Below are positions 21,373 through 33,011 of a stretch of DNA of 33,011 nucleotides, piece by piece (positions within the stretch are counted from its first letter, which is position 1; each line of letters starts with the position of its first letter). Location of the stretch: the NCBI RefSeq assembly GCF_000220395.1, contig NW_004086678.1, positions 1 through 33,011 on the forward strand, read 5' to 3'. The notes under the pieces were generated by a model. That model was given only the letters and a program-made list of their open reading frames with translations. It made no database searches and was not told the origin of the DNA. This DNA comes from Ichthyophthirius multifiliis (taxonomy: Eukaryota > Ciliophora > Oligohymenophorea > Hymenostomatida). The translations under genes were made by a program, and so were the position numbers.

Positions 21373-22055
21373 ATTTTGTATAAAACCCTATTTTTATAAA
21401 TAAATAGGTTTTTTTATTATTTTTGAAAAGTAAATAATAAATTAGTAAAAGTGCGTAATAAATTTTATTTTTTCATTTTCCTTAATATTTTCTTTTTTTT
21501 TATTATTAAATAAAAATAAAAAAACATAACTAATAAAATATTTAAAAATAAATAAATAAATATATATTTATTAATTTATTTAATATATACTTTTTATTAA
21601 ATATATATATAACTTAAAAATATTTAAATAAAGAATCACATTTAACAAATTCATTATAATATATAAATAAAAATTTATATTAAAATAATATAAAGTATTA
21701 ACTAACTATAAAAAAATTAAATATATGATTATATATTTATATAAAAATAAAATTGTTTAGTAAATATTCATATATATAAAATTTTATTAACAAAACAAAA
21801 ATATTATATTATTCATTATTTTTTTCAGTTATTTTTATAAAAATAAAAAAATTATATTTATAATTTTCTTAAAAAAATATAGTATGTGAAATTTACATCA
21901 AAAAATAATTGGTTTCTAAAAAAAAACAAAATAATAAAAAAACTATTTAATTTAAAATAAGATACTATTAATATTATAATAATGATCAATTATTATTTTA
22001 TAAAACAAACTATTTTATTTATAACTTAAATTAAAATTATATATATATATGAATA

Positions 22056-22056
22056 T

Positions 22057-22094
<38 letters not shown>
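22056..22094. repeat. (TA)n microsatellite
   Basis: About 18 TA units in the long spacer. Confidence 0.85.
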
Positions 22095-22101
<7 letters not shown>

Positions 22102-24921
22102 CATTTTTTTATATATATTTATTGATATATTCATTTCCATTTTAATTTATTAAATATTTAATTTATATTTATTTATTTTATTTTTTTTAATAATATTTTC
22201 ATATTTTTTTTTTAATTTAAAAATTTTATATATATTGAATATATATATGTTTATTATATTTTATAAATACATTCGAATAATAAAATAATTTCATATTTAA
22301 AAAAAACAAACTAAAATAGAAATCAAAATGTATTTCTTATTTTAAAAAAATTACTATGCAAATAAAAATTATCATCATCCTTCAATTCAATTTATCAATA
22401 TATGATATATATTTTTTTTAATTATTGACATATTTTTATTTATAATTATATTTATTTAATATAATAACTAAATTGAATTTTCTAAATAATAATGATAAAA
22501 AATTATTCAAAATTAAAAGAAATTGTAAAGAATACTATTTGAATGGAAAATAAAGTAATTATTTATACACTATGATAGAATAAATCTTTAAACATAAAAT
22601 AGGAACTTAAAAAAATATTATATAAAAAAATAAATATATAAGCGGTTAAAAAAAAAATTTCAAAAATCAAATAAATGTATAAATATAAGAACTTTTACAG
22701 ATTATAAAAATAAAAATGATAACATAGTTTTTACATTCATATGTAAAAAAAAATATATAAAATAAATAGTAATATTCGAAATAAAAATAAATATTAAATA
22801 TAAAAATATATATATATATATCTATATATATTTATATATATCTTTTTATTTTTTATTTAATAACTTTATATTTTATTTAAAGGTTTCATTTAATATGTTT
22901 TTAGATTATAACTTAATTTAAAATATCTATATAAGTATTGATTATGGTTATATTAATTTTAAAAATAAATTTTTGAATTTCGATAATAAAATGAGACTGA
23001 AAATTAATTATTAAAATAAATTGAGAAAAAAAAGAAAAAAAATAAATATTTTTGATTTTTAAATGTAAAATAATGATTTTTTTTTTAAAAAAAAGATCTT
23101 TTATTTATTTAAAATTTTTTATATCTTTTAATTTTTTTTTCTTTTATAAATTAATTTATTTTCAAATCAAAATATTATTAATAAAATGATAAAAATAAAA
23201 ATATCTAATTTATTTTAATTAATATTTTTTTTATTGTTTTAAATTTTATAAATAATTTTATTAATATTAAAATTGTATGTAATAAAAACTTTTAAATTAA
23301 AAAGTAAATTATTTTAATTGATATTTTTTATAAATTAATGTTTATTATCTATAAAAGCTTGATAATTTTAAAATCAAAAAATATAAATATTATAATCTTT
23401 GAATATGTTGAAATTGAAATTAATAAATTTAAAATAATTGCATTTGTTTAATATTTTATTTTATTTTACGAAAAAAACGAAATATAAGTTTTAAAATGTA
23501 TATAGATATACTTTTTTTTAAAAAAAATATAGTATTATATTATTAATAAATAATTATTATAATAAAACCTTATTATTTATAATTTTTTTATATCAATTTT
23601 TATTTTATTTTTTCAATAATATTCCAATAATTTTTATTTCATATTAAAATATATATAATCATAATAAAATATAAAATATATATATATATTTATTTATAAT
23701 ACTTATATTTTTAATATTTAAAAAAAAAAAAAAATTATATTAGTAATTATAGCTTTTATCAATAAAAAAATATTAGTAAATTTTATTTTTAAAATATATT
23801 CAACTCTGAATTAATATTTTTTATACTAAATTTTAAAAATATAAAGTCTCAATTATAAAAAATAATACATTTTTTTATATAAAAAAATATTTTGTAAGGA
23901 AAAAAATCATTAAAAATAAAAAAATATATATTTATTTAATATAAGAAACATTTTTATTAAAAAAAAAAGTTATTATATCAAAATAAAAAAAGTTTATAAA
24001 AAAAATTAGGTAATAAATAACAATATATTTAAAAAAAACTCAGATTAAATAAATAATTTATTTAAAATGAAATTGTACTTTTAATTTACAAATTATTTTA
24101 AAAATATATATATTTTTGCAAATTTTTAATATTATATGATAATATTGAGTAATTCCTAAATATTTGAAAAAAAAAATCTATATTTAAATTGTAATTATTA
24201 TTATAATTAAAATTATATATACAAATATAAATCATATATATATTAAAATATATGTAATATATATATATATATTTTTTATATATATATTTTTTTTAATGTC
24301 GTATATTTAAAAGATAAAATATATAATAATTTGAATATTATATTCTTTATATATTTCTTTTTATAAAAATTTTTATATAAATAAAAAATTAATAATTTTC
24401 ATATTATTTATTGAAATATAATTTAATTTTATATTTTGTTAATAATAAATATTTTATATTTATTTCAAAAAAATAAATAAATATTATATATATCTATTTA
24501 TAAAAATATTACTTTTTATTTTTAATTAGATATTTTTTATTATTATTATTAATTTTATGGTATATTTTTTAAAATAATTTTTTAATAATATCCATAAATA
24601 AACATATATAATAATATTTTCTTATAATCTATTTTTTTGAAATAATAAATATTATATAATTTAATCTATCTTATATTTAAATTATTAAAAAAATACATTA
24701 AATTAATAATCTTATATCAATATTATTATAATTAGATCTTTTATTTTATTCTGTGATAAATCTGTTTTAATTTATAATTTCAATTATTTAATTTATTAAT
24801 TTTTATAAAAATATAATTAATTTTTTCTTTGTAAACGTTATTATTTTATTTTAATATATATATCATCTTATATATATAATTTATTTTTAATAAAAAAATT
24901 TATAAATAATATATAAAATAA

Positions 24922-25728
24922 ATGGGTTGCTGTACTATTTTTAAATAAGAATAATTCAATATATCATCAATATAGTCTCCTATATTATAAAGTAATAATA
25001 AAAGGAAAAAAAACTCATACCTTTCTTATAAATTAATACATTCTAAAAGTTTAAATAGTACATAAGACAAAATTTCTGGTCTTACTACATAAAATTTATC
25101 AATACAAAATTCATAATAATCAATATAAATAAAAAATAATATAGAAATAAATGAAAAAATGATACTGTTAGAAAAGTATATTAAAGTACTATACATAAAA
25201 GAAGAAAATAAATACAAAAATGAGCATTTATTACTTAAAATTACAGAACTACTATTATATTTTTTTATTAAAAATTAATTTATTTTTTCTATATAGTTTA
25301 AGAATATGAATAATGTTATTTGTTATAATTATAATAGTTTTTTTTTTTTATAATTTAATATATATATAAATATTTAATAAAAAGACATTATATATGGAAA
25401 CATTTTTATATTTCGATTAATATAAAATCTCGAAATAAATATTAAATTAGAAATAAGACATTTATTTTTTATAAAAATATTAAAAGATTATTATTTCGTA
25501 TTTTTATTTAATTTAGATAAATTAAAATTTTAGCAAAAATATTAAACGTTTTTAATATGTAAAATATTTTTTTTTTAATAAATAAATTTTAATTTAATTA
25601 AAATATATTTATATATATATATATATATATTTATTATATAATATATATATTATATATATATTTCTTTAAATTATTATTATTTTATTTAGATATTTTTTAA
25701 AAATATAAAACAAAAATTTTTTAAGTGA
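24922..25728 (+). CDS. Putative lipid-anchored protein starting MGCC
   Basis: Plus-strand ATG at 24922 with the ciliate code gives a product beginning MGCCTIFKQEQFNISS, then a Ser/Gln/Asn/Lys-rich region (LSIQNSQQSIQIKNNIEINE) and a helical segment (MILLEKYIKVLYIKEENKYK). Gly at position 2 followed by two Cys is the classic arrangement for N-myristoylation plus palmitoylation; ciliates have many MGC-type membrane-anchored proteins. The first 115 or so codons (to about 25270) stand out from the surroundings by lower A+T content and normal composition. After that the frame enters A+T monotony and does not meet TGA until 25726, so the true 3' end may be earlier through an intron I cannot place. 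No domain is recognised. Confidence 0.5.
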
Positions 25729-26294
25729 TAATAAATAATTTTTAAATTTTTTTGTTTGGCTCGTTTATATATATTATTTTTTTTATTTATATTTAACTAA
25801 ATAAAATAAAAAATTACATTATAGATTTTAAAGAGCATTTTTTATTTTTTAAATAGAGTTTATAAAAAAATTATAATAAAAGATTATTTACAAAAAAAAT
25901 ATATATAAATATATATATATACATATATATATCTATATAAAAATTTATTAATATATAATTTAATATAATAAAGCTATAAAATATTTATTTAAAAAATAAA
26001 TTGATTAATAATTTATTTAAATATAAAAAATAAAAAAAAAATGGAGAAAAATAAATATATAAAAATTAATTTTACTGAAATAAATAAAATAGTAAAAAAA
26101 AATTATATAAATATATTTATAAATAAATTTTTATAAATAAATATTTATATATATATATATCTTATATATATATATATTTTTTTATAATATTAGATTTTCT
26201 ATTTTAATTGTAAAAATTTATTTTATAGTATAAAAAATTAATTCTAATTTTAAATAAATAACAAAAACTATACATAATTAATATTTATTTCTAT
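25729..26294. other. A+T-rich spacer, no gene seen
   Basis: Short (TA)n runs and poly-A/T only. It separates the plus-strand MGCC gene from the stop codon of the minus-strand lipase gene, so two transcripts converge here. Confidence 0.65.
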
Positions 26295-27323
26295 TCAATT
26301 ACTATAATTTATTAATTCTTCTAAAATTAAATAAGCATCCTATACACATTATTTGGCTTCTTTCATACCATTTGGTGAATCATAATTTAAAAATCCATGT
26401 GGCATTTCCGAATATACATACAGTTTAGCATCTTTTTTTATATCGCTAAAAATAAATAATAAATATATAAAAATAATATATATATAAAATAAAAACATGA
26501 GTCTTTTTAAAAATCTCCAACAGTCATCATGTAAAGGATCTTTACTACCAACCATAATTCTTACTGGTGGAAATTATTTTAATAACTATATTTTTTTCTT
26601 TAAAAACAAATAAATAATAAAATACTTCATAACTTGCATTTATTGGAGATGCAAAAGGATCTTTTTATAGATTTACATTTAAATGTTCAGGAATATAAGA
26701 ATCCAAACATATTTATAGAAATGTATGTGGTATAATTTAATCATCTAAAGCCCATAAAATAGAAGGTGTAAATGTTTTCATATTTAAATTTAAAGCTGAT
26801 AATAAATATAAATGTATATATAAAAAAAAAAAATGAAATGTATAATAATAAAAGACTATATATATAATGATAATATATATATAAAAATATATATATTTAT
26901 TTATTTATTTATTTATATAAAATATATATATATATTTATAAAAATTTATATATTATTTAATATACTTATATAAAATATTTAATAAAAATATTTAAAATAA
27001 AAATGTATAATACTTAAAATTAAATTGATATAAAATTAAAAATATATTTATATATATATATTTTTTAAAAATAAATATATATATACCAGGATAACATAAT
27101 AAAAGTCCATCAGGATATCTTACACCACTTTTAATACATCTTAAAGTAAGAGCTATCAAAAAATAATAAATATTTAAAAATATAATTAATATTAATAATT
27201 ATACAAGTAATTAAATTTCCTCCAGCAGAGTCACCAACTAAAACTATATTTATAGGCTTAATATCTTTTTTAAATATATAAATTTGTATATACAAAATAA
27301 TAAATGTAAATATATTTAACAAA

Positions 27324-27368
<45 letters not shown>

Positions 27369-28062
27369 ATATATATTTATGTATTTATATATTTTTTATT
27401 TTTTTTATTTTATACTAAAACATTTTTAAACATAATTTAGTATCCAATTATAAGCTTACCAACAATCATTTAGAGCTTCTGGATATGGATATTTTGGAGC
27501 TTTTTTATAATCAATACTAAAAATTGGTATGTTAAGTTTATTTGCCCATTATCTTGTATAAGTTTAATGGCATCTTGAACTCATAGCAATAAAACCACCT
27601 CCATGTATATGTATAATAATTTTTTTAAAAAATTATTTATTTTAAAATGGATATTTCTAAATAATTTCGCTACAAAGTATACGTATTTTTATTTTTTCAT
27701 TGTTTTTTATAAATAGTTCTTATATATATTTTTCTATATTATTTCTGATAAAATGCATTGTTTTTTATTAAATTTTATTTATCTTATTTTAAGTATTTAA
27801 TAAAATTTCTTTTTATAAATTTTATAAACTTATTTTATTTTCGACTTATTCAATATATATTTTCATATTGCATTTTATATAAGGAAAAATTAAACTCATA
27901 GCATGTTTATAAATGCCTTCATCCATCATATTTAATACCTTAATAAATATATAAATAAATATAATATATTAAAAATTTAAAAAATAAATTATTTTATAAA
28001 TAAATATAAAACATTATTTATTATTAATATATATTAATATATATATTTAAAATTATAAATAT

Positions 28063-28112
<50 letters not shown>

Positions 28113-28604
28113 TACTTTTATTGTGACAGAGGGTCTAGGCTCACAATAAAATAACTAAGCTCTTTATTTAGCTTTTGATTACTCAAAAAAATAATAAATA
28201 CATCCGAAATTTTAATAAAGTAATTTTAATAAAGTTGAATTTTGCTCATTTCCTTTTGAAATTGCTGCATTTGCAACTAATATAGTCCTTACAATGTTTT
28301 TGAACGATTTCTGTAGTTAAATTGGGTCTGCTAATTATATAATTTTTACTTTTCTTTTCAATTCATCAAATTTTTGGTCGTTGAAATTGCTAAAAATATC
28401 TTCTTTATCAAAAATAGCAGCATATGGGAATATTAAAATAGCACTCAGTAGCTTAGAATGTATAATTTTGAGGTTATTTATATATATTGTAATATTAGAA
28501 TGTAAAAAATCATTAATAAAGCTTTCCAAAACCACAAAAATTTCATTTAAAATTGAATTTTTAATATATAAAATTGTACTATTTGAAATCTTTTTTTTTT
28601 TAAC

Positions 28605-28637
<33 letters not shown>

Positions 28638-29097
28638 TTTTTTTTACTTCAAAATTAATTTAATTTTTATTTTTTATTTCTATTTTGTATTTATATAAAA
28701 ATGCATATTTCTTATTTATTTCTTCAATTTCTTCTATATATTATGTTTCGGAATATTCAATTAATTAGTTTATTTATTATTATAATATTAAAGTAGTTTT
28801 TTAAATAATTAAAAGTCTTTATATTTAATCATCTTCATTGAAATTAATTATTATTTAAGGAATTAGGTTGCTAATATTAGTAATTAAATCTAAACCTAAT
28901 AAATATATATTTAAGTATATATATATATATATATTTTTACATTATTATGTGAGTTAATAAAAACATTAATTATTTATTGATTATTTTGGTTTATATTATA
29001 TAGAAGATGTCTATATAGGAATTTTTAATATTAATTATAAATCTTAGTCTGTTTTTTCATCTATAAATTCAATATCATCTTCTAAAAAAGAATTCAT
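26295..29097 (-). CDS. Hormone-sensitive-lipase-type alpha/beta hydrolase, nine exons
   Basis: Exons: 28941-29097, 28648-28895, 28116-28589, 27416-27938, 27205-27264, 27087-27152, 26626-26795, 26497-26585 and 26295-26445. All eight GT...AG junctions are phase-compatible, and the joined frame is 646 codons ending in TGA (645 aa). The catalytic half is clear: oxyanion motif HIHGGGF (His405), SIDYKKAPKYPYPEAL, nucleophile GDSAGGN (Ser480), acid GSKDPLHDD (Asp582) and base PHGF (His612), in the usual order. These define the HSL branch of the esterase/lipase superfamily, which hydrolyses acyl- and diacylglycerols or steryl esters at lipid droplets. The segment between HGGGF and GDSAGG matches mammalian HSL closely in layout. 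The N-terminal 350 residues are helical and could correspond to the HSL N-terminal domain, but this part is only weakly recognisable. Introns are 40-291 nt. Confidence 0.88.
28071..28109. repeat. (TA)n tract inside an intron
   Basis: About 18 TA units in the third intron of the lipase gene (27939-28115), just downstream of its donor GTAAAA. Confidence 0.85.
28606..28645. repeat. A28-T12 homopolymer pair inside an intron
   Basis: Twenty-eight A followed directly by twelve T. Together with the splice ends this makes up almost all of the 58-nt second intron of the lipase gene (28590-28647). The A and T arms can pair as a hairpin. Confidence 0.85.
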
Positions 29098-29358
29098 ATA
29101 ATTATATTATTTATATATAAATAAATTTATATATTAAAATATAAAATAATTAAATATTTTATTTTAATATATTTAAAATTATAAATTTATTAAAAAAAAT
29201 GAAAAAAAAAAAAATATATGAATTTTTATAAAAATATATAATAATATTATTTAATAATTAAATTAAATGAAGTGGTTTAAAATATATCTATATTTATTAT
29301 CAAGTTGTTAAAATTTTAATATAAATCATATTATTTAGAATTATAGTCATTAATGCTT

Positions 29359-29398
<40 letters not shown>

Positions 29399-30725
29399 TA
29401 TAATAAAATCATTTTTTATTATTAATGGATATATAATATTTTAATTTCAAATAATTTATTAAATAGATGTTAAATTATAATCTATGATTATTGGAAAAAA
29501 AATACATATTATATTTTAATAATATATTTACATTTATTTATATATATATATATATTAATACTTTTAAAAGATAAAAATAAATAATTATAAAAATAATATA
29601 TAATTATATATTAAAATTGTATTTTTTTATTAAATATATTTATTATTTCATTAGTATTCAATATAATTTCTAAATTTATTTATTTAATACATAATATATA
29701 TTCAGAAAATAATAATAATTATTTGTTATTATATATATAAAGTCATATTTTTATTTATTTTTTTTTCTCTCTTAATATAAAAGAAAATCTATTATTAAAT
29801 TAATTATTATTTATATATGATAATTTTTATTTAGAATATATATAAATAAAATGTTTTATATTTTATTAATTTTATTTCAAAATATTAAATAAAAAATAAA
29901 TTTTTATTTTTATTAAAATAAAATAAAATATAAATATATATAAATATAAAATTTTATATATCAATAAATATATTTATTATTAATATATTATTTTATTTAT
30001 ATATTTATACTTTATTAAATATTTATTTTAAATTTATAATATTAATGGGATAAGATTTTTTTTTTTTTTAATTTTAAAATATATATTAGTATTATTATAA
30101 ATTAATAAATATTTATGATACTAAAGTAATACGAAATAAAGAAAATCTTATATAATTAATATTTTTTTTAAATATATTTAAATTATTTATAATATTATTA
30201 TTAAAACAAAATAAAAATATATATATATACAAATAAATATATTATTTATATATATATCCAAGAAATATATTTAATAAATATTTATAAAAAATTTTTAATA
30301 AAAATATATATTAAATATATATTATTATTATAATATTTTTGTATTTATAATAATAAATAAAAATTTTATATATTTTTTTATTTTTATTTTTTATTTACAT
30401 ATAATATATATATTACAAATAACTTTTTTATGTTTTCATTCTTATTTAATAACATTTACATTCAAAAAAAATAAAAAAATCTGTAATATTATTATTAAAT
30501 TACGAAATATTGAAAAATCTAAAAAAAAAAAATATATTTAAATAAAATATGATATTAATAAAAATTATATATAATAAATTAAAATATAAAATATATTTGT
30601 ATTTTAATGTATAAGGATAAATATTAAAAAAATAATTAAATATATATTAATAATAATATAGTTAAAAAAATATATATAAATTAATATAAATATAATATAA
30701 TTATATATATATATATATTTATACC
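29098..30725. other. A+T-rich spacer, no gene seen
   Basis: Region upstream of the lipase start and beyond the stop of the coiled-coil-like gene. It contains a (TA)n run at about 29359-29393 and many A/T homopolymers. No protein-like frame was found on either strand. Confidence 0.65.
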
Positions 30726-31741
30726 TCAATATTATTTTTATTTTTTTATATTTTTATTATTATTTTAATTACTATTTTCACATTTATTATAATTTTAATT
30801 TTAACTACATAATTAACTTTTATAGACTATATTATCATATTTATTTATTTTATCTTTCTAGATGTTAATTTTTTATTAATAAAAGTTATTTTAAGTTAAT
30901 TAGTGTTTAAAATTTTTCATATATTTCTTTTTAAACACATCTTGATTTTATGAATAAATATCTTCATTATCAAAAATTTATATTAATGGCGAAGAAAGGA
31001 AGCTATTTGCAATATCTAGTATATTTTCTTTTTTACTAGAATAATTTTATTTTTATTAGATATCATTTTGTTTTTAAAATTATTTTTTTTCACTATTTTC
31101 TTCTTATTATTATTTTTCATAAAACTTTTCTTTTTCATCTTTTAAATAGACAACTCCCATTTCATTTATGATTTCATATTTTTTACTTTTTTATTTATTA
31201 TTTTGTTGATTTTCCAATATTTTTACCTAAAATTATTAGTTCTAAGTCTCATTTTCTTCCTTATTATTCTATTTAAACTATTATTTATGTATTTATATAT
31301 TTTCTTTAATTTTCGACTATATATTTTTTAAATATTCTGGTAAATTATATTTACTATTATTTTCATAATTCTAGTTTTTTTTATTTGACTATTAATTTCT
31401 AAGTTTATTACTCAAAATTAAATTATTGTTTTCTGTGACATAAAAGTATTCACTTTAAACTTATCTTTTTAAATTTTAAATATTATTATTATTATTAAAT
31501 TATTATTATAATTAATTATTAATATTTTCATTTTTGTAATTTTATATAGTATCAATATATAAAAAACATTTTCGTATTTCTTAATCATTTAAATAAGATT
31601 TAATTGGCGAATAAATGTTTTTTATATTTATTGATGTAGTAGGTGGTGAAGTTTCAGTAATCTATATAATTGATTATGGTAGAAAAATTAGAATATGAAA
31701 AAATATCAATATATAAATTTATATTAAAATATAATTATAAA

Positions 31742-31780
<39 letters not shown>

Positions 31781-32448
31781 CTTTTTTTATTATCTTTTCT
31801 TATTATTTTATATAAAATTAATCATAGTTTTATTTATTTTTATTTTAATCATTTAATTTTTATAAATAAAAATATTATTTTTATTATTATTAATATTATT
31901 ATTAATATTATTATTATTATTATTATTATTATTCTTATAATTATTTACTTTTATATAATTTTTATTATTTTATATTTTATTCTTATATTTACTTATTTAT
32001 TTATTTTTATTTGGGTTATATATTAACTTTTTCATTAAATTTATTATTTAATATTAAAAGTTATTATTTTACATTTTATAATTTTTTTTATAGTTATGTA
32101 TTTTAGTTTATTTATTCGTTATTATACATATTTTTATCAATTTTTTTACTATTTTATTATTTTTAATATAAATTTTATTTATAAAATTCTATTTCAACAT
32201 TTTCTATTTAATTTAATAATTATAATTTAATAATCTTTAGTTTTTTTACATGCTATTTAATTTACTTTTTAGTATGCTATTTATTCAGTATTTTCATAAA
32301 GTAATTTTTATGTTTCACCTATTCCTATTAAAATAAGTTTTTAAGCAAAAAATATTGCTTATTATGTATTCCAACCTTAAAAAAAACTACTTATTATTAC
32401 ATTAGATAATAAATTGAAAATTATTTTTTTTTCTTCTTTTATTTTCAT
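30726..32448 (-). CDS. Gln/Asn-rich coiled-coil-like protein, three exons
   Basis: Exons 32250-32448, 31782-32203 and 30726-31661 join across 46-nt and 120-nt GTA...TAG introns with matching phases; the frame is 519 codons and ends in TGA (518 aa). The first exon encodes a more ordered stretch (LILIGIGETQKLLYENTEQI). The second is dominated by Gln, Lys and Asn with a heptad-like Leu/Ile pattern (LQKKLQNVKQQLLILNNKFN) and a poly-Gln run encoded by TAA. The third is polar and acidic/basic mixed, with a short conserved-looking motif ILDIANSFLSSPLIQIFDNE. No enzyme motif, signal peptide or membrane segment is seen. A structural or regulatory coiled-coil role is inferred; no family is recognised. 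The poly-Gln reads as stop codons under the standard code, which hides the whole gene from ordinary ORF finding. Confidence 0.65.
31744..31779. repeat. (TA)n tract inside an intron
   Basis: About 17 TA units next to the donor of the 120-nt second intron (31662-31781) of the coiled-coil-like gene. Confidence 0.85.
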
Positions 32449-33011
32449 TTGTATATTTTTTATTTTTTTTAAATATTTTTATTATTTTTATAATTTATAA
32501 TAAATATAAAATTTTTATAACTTTTTAATTTATTAATTTTTTTAAAAAATAAATATTTTATTATATATTAATAATAAACAGAAAAAAAAAAAAAAATTAA
32601 TACTTATTAAAATTATATATTTAACAAACTTAAAAAAACACAATTTTTTTTATATATAAAAAAAATACATATTATATATATAAAAAAAAAAAATTTAATT
32701 ATTATTAATTTATATAATAAATATTTTTAATTTAAATATATTTTATTATATAAAAATAATTGTATTTTTTTTAAAAAAAAGTTTAAATATAATGTTATAT
32801 TTGTTAGTTATAACTATAATAATAATAAATAAAATAAAAATATACTAAAATATTAAATAAACAGGATATAATGAATTTAAGACATATTTTTAAAACGAAA
32901 AATAAAAAAAACATATAATAAATAATTTAAGAATAAAATAAAAAAAATTTAATAATTAATTACATATTCATTTTAAAATATAATTATTATTAAATAAATA
33001 AAAAATAAAAA
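32449..33011. other. A+T-rich end of window, no gene seen
   Basis: Upstream side of the coiled-coil-like gene, made of A/T runs only. A further upstream exon cannot be excluded but no supporting frame is visible. Confidence 0.6.

Larger units (their letters stand above)
21020..24921. other. 3.9-kb A+T-rich spacer, no gene seen
   Basis: The longest gene-poor stretch in the window. Apart from the first 180 bp (probable upstream region of the PX gene) and a C-run at 21355-21372, it is nearly pure A/T with (TA)n tracts (for example about 22056-22094) and many poly-A/T runs. Frames are open for tens of codons but translate to Ile/Lys/Asn/Tyr monotony typical of non-coding A+T DNA here. No tRNA-like block of higher G+C is present. 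Confidence 0.65.

Noticed and set aside
25026-25217. Minus-strand 63-residue hydrophobic ORF
   Set aside because: It is antisense to the MGCC frame, which has the better composition and a plausible start; the minus frame has no convincing start.
28381-28698. Plus-strand 105-residue ORF
   Set aside because: It runs antisense to exon 3 of the lipase gene and through the poly-A intron.
31670-32026. Plus-strand 118-residue Ile-rich ORF
   Set aside because: It is the complement of poly-Gln/Asn codons and a (TA)n intron of the coiled-coil-like gene.
1-33011. Mobile elements, tRNA or rRNA genes, CRISPR arrays
   Set aside because: No transposase, reverse transcriptase or integrase motif, terminal repeat pair, cloverleaf-like higher-G+C block, or spaced direct repeat array was seen.

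Overview
The window looks like macronuclear-type nuclear DNA of a ciliate, most likely a hymenostome (Tetrahymena/Ichthyophthirius-like). This is inferred from three things in the sequence: extreme A+T content with long (TA)n and homopolymer tracts, single genes separated by very A+T-rich spacers, and a reassigned code. In every gene that can be recognised, TAA and TAG lie in frame as glutamine and TGA is the only stop. Standard-code ORF calling therefore breaks every real gene, and most long standard-code ORFs here are shadows.

Layout. Almost every supported gene is on the minus strand. From left to right: a Ctf8-like clamp-loader subunit (1261-1647); a GCN20/ABCF3-type ABC ATPase (2717-4438); a small ISG12/IFI6-16-family membrane protein (5322-5732); an ERI1-like DEDDh exonuclease with one intron (6609-8083); a 1374-residue alpha-solenoid protein in seven exons (8954-13674); a 1342-residue potassium channel with a cyclic-nucleotide-binding-like domain, a zinc knuckle and a long Gln/Asn-rich tail in one exon (13762-17790); a degenerate minisatellite with C-runs (about 18220-19010); an ambiguous stretch with open frames on both strands (about 19000-19830); a PX-domain protein (20369-21019); a 3.9-kb spacer; a plus-strand gene whose product starts MGCC (24922 onward); a hormone-sensitive-lipase-type hydrolase in nine exons (26295-29097); and a Gln-rich coiled-coil-like protein in three exons (30726-32448).

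The multi-exon models were built by hand. They rest on phase-compatible GT...AG junctions and on the coding frame running without TGA across each join. The joined lengths are all whole codons. Supported introns are 32 to 291 nt, very A+T-rich, and often carry (TA)n or (AAT)n tracts.

The genes do not form a pathway. They cover unrelated functions: sister-chromatid cohesion, translation control, RNA 3'-end trimming, ion flux, phosphoinositide membrane binding and lipid hydrolysis. No tRNA, rRNA, transposon, retroelement or CRISPR array was recognised. Because only TGA stops translation, non-coding A+T-rich DNA here often has open frames of 60-150 codons, so short unrecognised ORFs are scored low.
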